Source: Bifidobacteriaceae bacterium
GTDB taxonomy: Bacteria; Actinomycetota; Actinomycetes; Actinomycetales; WQXJ01
NCBI GenBank assembly: GCA_031278075.1
Contig: JAITLE010000039.1
Coordinates: 1-40,096, forward strand
Reading direction: 5' to 3'
DNA: 40,096 nt
Positions 33,501-39,197 of the stretch are shown in pieces. The position numbers and the translations under genes were made by a program. The notes beneath the pieces are model-generated. The model saw only the letters and a program-made list of their open reading frames with translations. It had not been told where the DNA came from and ran no database searches. Positions within the stretch are counted from its first letter, which is position 1. Each line of letters starts with the position of its first letter.

Positions 33501-35254
33501 TGGCGAAAGCGCTCGCCGAACACGCGTCGAAATCCCCGACGGCGTGGGCGCGCGCGCGACGAGCCGTCACAGCGATCATGGGAGAGCCCGGCAAAGCCGC
33601 GTCGGACAGCATCTGGGCCAGACTGGCGGGCAAGCGCGGCCTGCTGCGCCGTCACCTGTTGGGGCAGGCGGTGAGCCGCTCCGGACGGTCGGTCATCGTG
33701 CCGAACCCAGACATCAGTCCGGACCAAGTCGGCCTGCCGCACTCGCTGGCGCAGACCCTGGGAATCGGCGGTCTCGAACTTGACGACGATGTGGTGATCG
33801 TCAACCGCCAGCCATCACTGCACCCGTACAACATGGTCGCGCTACGCGCGATCCTCGTCGACGGCGACGCGATCCACTTGCATCCGCTGCCGCTCGGCGG
33901 CCTGGCGGGAGACTTCGACGGCGACACTGTCGCGGTGCACCGGCCGGCCAGCGCGGCAGCGCGCCGGGAAGCCTGGGCGAAGCTCTCGCCCGCCGCCCGC
34001 CTGCGTTCCTCGGCGAACGGCGCCGTCCTGGCGAAGATGGACCTCGACATAGCCCTCGGCCTCCACCTGGCCACACGCGACGGCCGCGCGCCTTTGCCGA
34101 ACTGGCCGGACGGGATCGGACGGCGTCCCCTGAACGCGCAGAACCTGGCGACAGCTGTGAGCGAACTGGTTTCCGGGGCCGAGGACGAAGCCGCCGCGCT
34201 GCGGGCCCTCGCCGCGCTGGAGCGAGCAGGCCTGCAAGCGGCCGTCGGTTGGAGCGTCGGCGCGGTGGAGCTGCTCGCCACCCGGCGCGAACTGTCCGCC
34301 ACGGGCCAACCGGGGTGGTTGGCCGCCGCGATCGGCGATCCGCGGGCGGCGGCGGCGCTTGGTCCGTTGGCGGACGCCGCGGCCGCTGGCGTCGCCGGTG
34401 GCGAGAAGGCCCTCACCCAGCTGCTCTGGTCCCGCGGCGAGTTGGAAGGGCATGTCACGGGCTGTTATCTGACCGGCTTGACCAGCGACGACTACTTCGC
34501 GGCCGCGCGGCTCGCCCTGGCTGAGTTGGCCCACAAGAAACTGACCACACCCCACGCCGGGGCGCTCACCAAGACGCTCGTGGAGATCGCGGACGCGGTG
34601 ATCATCGCGGAGGAGCGTTGCGGCACGCCCGATTCCGTCCGGTCGCCCCTGACCTGCGGCGCCACGGACGGCCTCTGCCAGGCCTGCTACGGCGCGGACC
34701 CGGCGACCTGCGCGCCGCCCGCTCTTGGGCGCCGCGTGGGGGTGCTCGCCGCCACGCTGATCGGCGAGCGCTCCACACAAGCGGCGATGCGAACCTTTCA
34801 CCACGGCGGCGGGGCCGGCACGGCGGTCGGCAACGTCCTCACCGAGCTGCGCGCGGTGTTCGGGCAGGGCCGCTCCACGGCCGCGTTCAGCGCTGACGGG
34901 TCACCGCTGAGCCTTATGGAATTCCTCAAGGCGCAACCGAATTTGGACGATGCCGTGCAGGTCGCCTCAGCGCTCGAACCAGCAGTCCTGCACGCCGTGA
35001 ACCAGCTGGGGAGCGTCGACCGGGTCCATGTGCAGGTGGTGTTGCGTCAGCTAGTCGACACCTTCCGCCAGCTCGACAGTTTGCGCGAAGGCGCGCCACG
35101 CGGGCAGACGAGCCTCGCGGCGTGCGCCCAGCGGGTGGGACGGTCGCGGTTCGAGGTGGCGACCGCCCGAGGGAACCTGAGCTGGCTGTTCCCAGGGGAC
35201 GCAGAGCGCGTCGGCGGTTTCAGAACCAGGCTCGCGGTCGGGGACCCGCGATGA
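30596..35254 (+). CDS. Single-chain beta-beta' fusion DNA-dependent RNA polymerase
   Basis: 1552 residues. Beta part in order: RGTLCPVQTPESTDTGLV (~369), TPWRGLNYEDGIVVSESF (~548), GDKLTNRHQGKGVVS (~656, both active-site lysines kept), NPVGVLRRLNIGQLWEMH (~692), RLGEMEIWALEAAGA (~816). Beta' part: a short clamp-like coiled region, GKRGLLRRHLLGQAVSRSGR (~1012), VNRQPSLHPYNMVALR (~1067), catalytic GDFDGDTVAVH (Asp1106, 1108 and 1110), a trigger-loop segment LTSDDYFAAARLALAELAHK, a complete four-Cys zinc site (EERCGT, then TCGATDGLCQACYG), and RSTQAAMRTFHHGG. RpoB plus RpoC would be about 2450 residues here, so most lineage inserts and the beta' N-terminal zinc finger are gone. GTG 30596 follows a leaderless promoter. 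The stop overlaps the next ATG (ATGA). Confidence 0.96.
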   Translation: MPRTSPAGTESAEHPSPLTGAQCRQRLADAVAALTARRIGQEVSAVAGDLEPPYWQPTESSWAWLAPVGITLRAAGDAATARLDWPVAWDPDRAVACPVAPDRDLASPGRHRGWYIGRALAVGYGVRLQEGLHFIPRQTARGDWTVGIVLAPRLGPEVFGPLDKDLPGNGRTTWWRLSQAVLGELPGRYVPPDLVETMLAGLGLSGLIETYGPEGLSQARAEVEEALRRRRQEVAANPTSEPGRTAASRNRLFGPDEVMAELVCRCVRRLTTSTARNAVIRKQLDDMASKLGSYLPDGTAIEGGHTAGAIALRNLERGKGAIASVITPVGIGTTLARTEESARTCFVGFRGLGRIRGRADLRDLDTGWRGTLCPVQTPESTDTGLVRFTAVGARADAPPNSEWADLSASAALIPFVNHDDPARASIGSKNLKQAVPVNGCEPPLVATGWEKILGLAEGVAAAVADGEVTEVGPDHVVVRTQRGVESRVAFGAPAAARSGIDNSWFVSVKVGDEVRRGQILAHAPEVRLTPESEEAELCLGVNALVALTPWRGLNYEDGIVVSESFGRRMTSTHLVRIDQTKDPGDPVTWLVAAPPGRVGRADQGTPVTRGQVLAQIERADRTQVISPITGELVSAFLDRRRGTVAAIIRVERPLAVGDKLTNRHQGKGVVSAILPDQDMPRLPDGTPIEMILNPVGVLRRLNIGQLWEMHVGLERRLTKQGPISVGRVVADPDGLAASLANLEAPGGRMRLTLADGSPIGGEAGVAVGPQYIIKLNHLASAKLSACGAQPPVAPITGQPSQRRRFHAGHVEGAAQRLGEMEIWALEAAGATAVLADALQTRSVPPQWARGRPRASLRSVQAHLAVAGIDLVANQDGPRPLANLMASEIESLTTQWRQEPEPNLEMSGHPGTAEAETVQWSIPLPEPMRHPWRTKLVEPPPINSVPVLPQAYRVPIGQRIIGLNRHYEELAKALAEHASKSPTAWARARRAVTAIMGEPGKAASDSIWARLAGKRGLLRRHLLGQAVSRSGRSVIVPNPDISPDQVGLPHSLAQTLGIGGLELDDDVVIVNRQPSLHPYNMVALRAILVDGDAIHLHPLPLGGLAGDFDGDTVAVHRPASAAARREAWAKLSPAARLRSSANGAVLAKMDLDIALGLHLATRDGRAPLPNWPDGIGRRPLNAQNLATAVSELVSGAEDEAAALRALAALERAGLQAAVGWSVGAVELLATRRELSATGQPGWLAAAIGDPRAAAALGPLADAAAAGVAGGEKALTQLLWSRGELEGHVTGCYLTGLTSDDYFAAARLALAELAHKKLTTPHAGALTKTLVEIADAVIIAEERCGTPDSVRSPLTCGATDGLCQACYGADPATCAPPALGRRVGVLAATLIGERSTQAAMRTFHHGGGAGTAVGNVLTELRAVFGQGRSTAAFSADGSPLSLMEFLKAQPNLDDAVQVASALEPAVLHAVNQLGSVDRVHVQVVLRQLVDTFRQLDSLREGAPRGQTSLAACAQRVGRSRFEVATARGNLSWLFPGDAERVGGFRTRLAVGDPR

Positions 35255-36150
35255 GCGCGCTCCGGCTCAGGCCGGCGGCCGCCACCAACGTCAAACGCTC
35301 GACCACAGCCACGCCCCACACCAAGGCCTACACCTCCGTCATGCGTCACGCCAGCGCGGGCGCGGAGCGCCACATCACGGCGGGTGTCGAGGATCCATGG
35401 CCCGACTCTCCGGGTTCTGAGTTCGACGACGCGCCATCACCGGACGACCTGCCGGATTGGGACTTCGACGACGAAGACGATCTGGTGGACCCGGATGACG
35501 CGGCCCCGCCCCTTGATCCCACGTGGCTGCCCCACGTGCGGCTGTCGATCTTCACGCGAGGCGGCGGCCTCGCGTGCCGAGTGCACCTCACCCACGCCGC
35601 GGACAAGGAGACCGCTCAGTGGTTGACCGCGATCGCGCGCGCGTGGGCGGAGCTGGGGAACCAGCTGATCACGAATCAGGGCCCAGCCCTGCGCGCGAGT
35701 TCCCCCCTTGACGCTCTGCGCGCCCTCAAACCAATGTCGCAGCAAAGCCTCGAACGCTCGGCCGGGCAGGGCAGCCGCGACCGCCGGGTCCTCATCAGCG
35801 CCCCGTTCGGCCTGGCGCCGCTGTGGTTCTTCTCCAAGGCCATGGCGCCCCGAGGAGTCACCTTCGCCGAGTTGGAGCGGCTGGCAGGCTTCGTGCTGAG
35901 GGAACGCCCCGAGCGCCTCACCGAAGCCATGGTGTCGGACGTTCTGCGCCGTCCTTCGATCAAGCCGGACTCGATCCGCCGTAATCACGCCGCCACCCTG
36001 CTGGCACTGGCACACAAAGCGGACGTGTGGCGACGGCATCGGGCGCTGTGGCCCCTTGACACGCCGGACGAACTGTTGAACGATCTGGGCGTGCGCGGTG
36101 GGCGTTCCGCGGCGCTCGCCACGCTCGCGCTGGTGGGCGCTTTCGACTGA
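35251..36150 (+). CDS. Unknown acidic protein coupled to the fused RNA polymerase
   Basis: 299 residues from ATG 35251, sharing ATGA with the polymerase stop, so translation is coupled and a physical partnership is plausible. The basic N-terminus (MSALRLRPAAATNVKRSTT) is followed by a strongly acidic stretch (residues ~55-90, many Asp/Glu with LPDWDFDDEDDLVDPDD). A mixed domain (VRLSIFTRGGGLACRVHL) and a helical C-terminal half (TFAELERLAGFVLRERPERL, IRRNHAATLLALAHKADVWR) come next. There is no recognisable sigma70 region 2/4 or RpoN box. It could be a specificity or assembly subunit of the polymerase; this is inference from position only. Confidence 0.9.
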   Translation: MSALRLRPAAATNVKRSTTATPHTKAYTSVMRHASAGAERHITAGVEDPWPDSPGSEFDDAPSPDDLPDWDFDDEDDLVDPDDAAPPLDPTWLPHVRLSIFTRGGGLACRVHLTHAADKETAQWLTAIARAWAELGNQLITNQGPALRASSPLDALRALKPMSQQSLERSAGQGSRDRRVLISAPFGLAPLWFFSKAMAPRGVTFAELERLAGFVLRERPERLTEAMVSDVLRRPSIKPDSIRRNHAATLLALAHKADVWRRHRALWPLDTPDELLNDLGVRGGRSAALATLALVGAFD

Positions 36151-36163
36151 GAGGAGACCGCGC

Positions 36164-37783
36164 ATGAATCGCTGCCTGATCGTGGGCGCTGTGCCGCAAG
36201 CTGTGGTCAGCTTGGTGGAGCAGCACGGCTACACGGTGAGCCGGGCCAAGCCTGACGACGATGTGCGGACCGACGGCACTCACATGATTGTCCACGTGCC
36301 TAAGGACGCCGCAGGATCCCTAAGCCGGCTGCGGGCATGGCTCGACGAGGCTGAGGAAGCAGGTCTGCGCGTCGGCCTGACCAGCGCGGCGGGGATGTCG
36401 AGCGACGTCTCGCGCCTGCTGTTCCATCTCAGCCCGCATGTGCAGCAGCTGCTCAACGAACAGACAGAAGCGGTCGCCGACGCTGTCGAGAAACTGCTCG
36501 CCAAGGACGCCTATGACGAACACGAGAAGGACGATGACGTGAAGCTGGGTCGGGGTTTCAACTGGACCGACGACCCCGGCGAGTATCGTGCGCAACGCCA
36601 GCTCTCGTTGCGGAGCGAGACGATGGGCACGTTCCTGAAGCAGCTGCGCGACGCCGTCGCGGCGATGCAGGCGCCGTTCCCTGAGGCGGCGCGGAGGTCG
36701 GGCCGCACTCCCCCGTGGGATCCCAGCGGCGCGTTGACGAAGCGCGACAGCCTGCCCACGTCCTCGCCATCCCTGCGCGACGTCTACCGGCTGCACGAGT
36801 CAAAGGCCGCCCGTGGCCTGCTGCGTCCCGGCGGTGCGCGCGATGGCCGACCGGACACTTGGAAGGTCCCGAAACTGCTGGTCAGTGGGGAGTCCGGCGC
36901 GGGCAAGACCCTGGTCGCGGAACTCGTCACCGACGCGATCGCGTACGAACTGAACCAGGCGGCGGAGACTTTCCCGTACCGGATCATCAACTGCCCGGCC
37001 CTGACGGCGGCCAATCTGAACCACGAGCTGTTCGGCGCAGCCGGAGGCATGTTCAGCGACGTGGTAGACCCGGTGGTCGGGTCGCTGGCCCAGGCGGCTT
37101 ACGGCGTCGCCTTCCTTGACGAGATCGGCGACCTGGAACAACCCGCCCAGCGCGGCCTGTTGGTCTATTTCGAGGACGGAATGATCCGTCCCTCTGGGAT
37201 CGAGCCGTTCCCGGGGTTCGTCCGGATCATCGCCGCCACCAACCGGGACATTCCGCTGATGATCAATCGCCAGCAGTTCCGCAACGACCTGTACGCTCGT
37301 TTTGAGCTCCGGATCGAGATCCCGCCCTTGCGGGCCCGGGAGCCCACCGAATTGGAACATTTGATCCACTTCGTGGCCATCAACCCTGCATGTAACTCCG
37401 GCCGTGCTGTGTCTCACATCAGCCGGAACGCCCTCACCAACTTGTCGAAAAGGGAGTACCGGAACGGGAACTTCCGCGAGTTGGAGACTGTTGTCCACAC
37501 GGCGATCGCGAACGCCCGGGAACGTGGCTCCAAGTGCATCCGCACCAGGGACCTGATCGATCCGGAGGAGCCTCGAGCCGTTCTCGACAGCGAGTCAAAT
37601 GTGATCGAGATCTCGACGCCGCTGGCCGGGCCGACGGTCGATGTGGTCGGCGCCAAGGACATTCAGCGTGCCGCCGCCTATGCTCGAGCGCCGGTGCTGC
37701 GCCATGAGGGCACGGGCGTCGAGTACGTCATCACGCCGAACGCGGTGTACCGCCACAAGGGCGGCAATGGCGCCAAACCGTGA
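36164..37783 (+). CDS. Sigma54-activator-type AAA+ ATPase without GAFTGA loop or Fis domain
   Basis: 539 residues, ATG 36164 with GAGGAG at 36151-36156. Residues ~1-85 form a receiver-like alpha/beta domain (RCLIVGAVPQAVVSLVEQHG...). The AAA+ core has Walker A GESGAGKTLVAELV (~242), NCPALTAANLNHELFG, Walker B GVAFLDEIGDL, IIAATNRDI, the arginine-finger region RNDLYARFELRIEIPPLRAR, and NGNFRELETVVHTAI. This is the bacterial enhancer-binding-protein clade. The sigma54-contacting GAFTGA loop is replaced by GGMFSDVV, and no C-terminal HTH is present. Sigma54 is generally absent from actinobacteria, so the target is more likely the fused polymerase upstream, with which it shares an operon. Confidence 0.9.
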   Translation: MNRCLIVGAVPQAVVSLVEQHGYTVSRAKPDDDVRTDGTHMIVHVPKDAAGSLSRLRAWLDEAEEAGLRVGLTSAAGMSSDVSRLLFHLSPHVQQLLNEQTEAVADAVEKLLAKDAYDEHEKDDDVKLGRGFNWTDDPGEYRAQRQLSLRSETMGTFLKQLRDAVAAMQAPFPEAARRSGRTPPWDPSGALTKRDSLPTSSPSLRDVYRLHESKAARGLLRPGGARDGRPDTWKVPKLLVSGESGAGKTLVAELVTDAIAYELNQAAETFPYRIINCPALTAANLNHELFGAAGGMFSDVVDPVVGSLAQAAYGVAFLDEIGDLEQPAQRGLLVYFEDGMIRPSGIEPFPGFVRIIAATNRDIPLMINRQQFRNDLYARFELRIEIPPLRAREPTELEHLIHFVAINPACNSGRAVSHISRNALTNLSKREYRNGNFRELETVVHTAIANARERGSKCIRTRDLIDPEEPRAVLDSESNVIEISTPLAGPTVDVVGAKDIQRAAAYARAPVLRHEGTGVEYVITPNAVYRHKGGNGAKP

Positions 37784-37799
37784 GCGAACGGGTCGGCCG

Positions 37800-37820
37800 C
37801 GCGGCTTGCGCTTAGCCGCG
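37800..37820 (+). terminator. Candidate terminator hairpin after the AAA+ gene
   Basis: CGCGGCT and AGCCGCG (7-bp stem) flank a 7-nt loop 17 nt after the AAA+ stop, with no clear U-tract. The 247-bp gap then contains motif copy 4 and the ribosome site of the lipoprotein gene. No other gene is visible in it. Confidence 0.4.
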
Positions 37821-37921
37821 GTCTCCGACTTGAGCAGCCTCCACCGGGGCGGGTTCTTGGGCTAGCCGCTCTCGCCGCTGCGGGCACGCCGCACGGGCCG
37901 CCGAGCGGCCACGCCACGCCC

Positions 37922-37938
37922 CGGATGAACTTTGCGCG
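37922..37938 (+). promoter_or_regulatory. 17-bp element motif, copy 4
   Basis: Plus-strand reading CGGATGAACTTTGCGCG, 92 nt upstream of the lipoprotein ATG and pointing toward it. It is on the opposite strand from copies 1-3, matching the opposite transcription direction. CGGATG and TTGCG keep the same 4-nt separation. Probable promoter or operator for the lipoprotein/membrane-protein genes. Confidence 0.68.
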
Positions 37939-38030
37939 CGAGTTTGACACGCTCTGGGCCACCCCGACTCCTCAGTCCTGACAGGTCTTTGGCGTGCCCT
38001 TGTGCCCATCCATGCCCGTTAGGAGCAATC

Positions 38031-38915
38031 ATGAAACATCATGTCCGGGTCGCCGCCGCGGCGGCGACCGCCATCATTGCGACCACGTCCGTCACCGGCT
38101 GCGGCGCCATCGACGCAGCGCTCTCAGAAGGATCTCGCGCGGCCGCCGCCGTCTACTCCAAGGATCTCTATCTGGAGCACGCCGACCCCGTCCACGTCGG
38201 ATTCAGTCCCGACCCGAGCGGCTCGTTGTCGCTCACGAAGGGCGACATGCTTTTCGCGGAGTGGATCCAGCAAGAGTTGGCTGACGCGATCGCCAACCGG
38301 CTCCCGCCCGCGCCGCCGGACTACGCCGCCGGCGCCGCAGGCATCCCCGAGATTCACCTGCTTTATCTGCCGGTCGGTGACGCGTCCGGCGAGTGGCGCG
38401 GCGACAAGTCCTCCGTCTCGGTGGTCCTCCCAGGCGTGCCTCGCCTCTTGCCCGAACCACAGCCCGCCACCGAGGACGACGTCCCCGGGCCGAACGGGAA
38501 AGGCGCGGCTTGGCTCGAGGCCAAAGCCGCCTATCTCGCAGCTCACGACGCGGCGGCTCAGGGCGCGGCGACCGCGGCGCAGACCATCGCGAAGTTCCCT
38601 CTCGAGGGCCAAGGATCCGACATCTTCGGGTCCATCATGCGGCTAGCGGAACGCCTCCCCGCCGGGGCGACAATCCTGTGTCTCGGCGACCTGCAAGACA
38701 CCGAGGATTCCGCCGCCACCCGCGATCTCGCCGGCTATGAGGTGATCGCCGTTCAAGCTTGCGTCGGCGACTCCACGGAAGAATGCGCTGACGCGGCGAC
38801 GAATTTCACGGATTTCGTCGAGTCTGCGGGTGGGACGGCTCCGCTGATATCCGGACACGAGGCCGCGCGCCAAATCATTGACAGCATCATTGGCCCGACA
38901 GTTGAAGGAGCGTGA
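38031..38915 (+). CDS. Predicted secreted lipoprotein
   Basis: 294 residues, ATG 38031 with AGGAG at 38021-38025. N-terminus MKHHVRVAAAAATAIIATTS leads to a lipobox VTGC, so Cys24 would be lipidated after signal peptidase II cleavage and the protein held on the outer face of the membrane. The mature part has beta-alpha units (EIHLLYLPVGD, VSVVLPGVPRLLP, ATILCLGDLQDTED, YEVIAVQACV) that loosely recall a von Willebrand A-type fold; the metal site is not clear. Family not recognised. It precedes two membrane-protein genes in the same direction and has motif copy 4 upstream. Confidence 0.88.
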   Translation: MKHHVRVAAAAATAIIATTSVTGCGAIDAALSEGSRAAAAVYSKDLYLEHADPVHVGFSPDPSGSLSLTKGDMLFAEWIQQELADAIANRLPPAPPDYAAGAAGIPEIHLLYLPVGDASGEWRGDKSSVSVVLPGVPRLLPEPQPATEDDVPGPNGKGAAWLEAKAAYLAAHDAAAQGAATAAQTIAKFPLEGQGSDIFGSIMRLAERLPAGATILCLGDLQDTEDSAATRDLAGYEVIAVQACVGDSTEECADAATNFTDFVESAGGTAPLISGHEAARQIIDSIIGPTVEGA

Positions 38916-38918
38916 ACC

Positions 38919-39197
38919 ATGTTCGATCAGCTCGCCCTGTCGCCGGTTCTCGCGATCGCTCTCGCCGCGGGCGGGACCGCGCTATTGATCGGGGGCCTGG
39001 CGACCGCCGCGCGCGCGGCGGCGAGGTCCTATCGGGCCCGCGCCGCGGCGGCGCGTCAGGAACGCATCGCCCGGTGGCAGGCCGATCCGCGCGGTACGGC
39101 CAGGGCCATCCTCACGCTGGCCCAGCGGCGGCGTGGTCAGTTGGTCGCCCAACGCGACGCTATTCAACCCACACAGAACGGAGCGAATAATGGGTGA
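38919..39197 (+). CDS. Small single-pass membrane protein
   Basis: 92 residues, ATG 38919 just 3 nt after the lipoprotein stop. One N-terminal hydrophobic helix (ALSPVLAIALAAGGTALLIG and following) is followed by a basic cytoplasmic helix rich in Arg and Ala (RAAARSYRARAAAARQERI) and a polar tail. No family recognised. It overlaps the next gene by 8 nt (ATGGGTGA). A component of a membrane complex with its neighbours is likely. Confidence 0.8.
   Translation: MFDQLALSPVLAIALAAGGTALLIGGLATAARAAARSYRARAAAARQERIARWQADPRGTARAILTLAQRRRGQLVAQRDAIQPTQNGANNG

Noticed and set aside
30596..35254. Interpretation as the housekeeping rpoB-rpoC locus
   Set aside because: Far too short, motifs diverged, many conserved blocks missing, and neighbours are accessory genes rather than ribosomal-protein genes.
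26426..37938. 17-bp motif as mobile-element ends or attachment sites
   Set aside because: Copies lie inside the region just upstream of genes, follow transcription direction and do not flank it, which fits regulation better than recombination.
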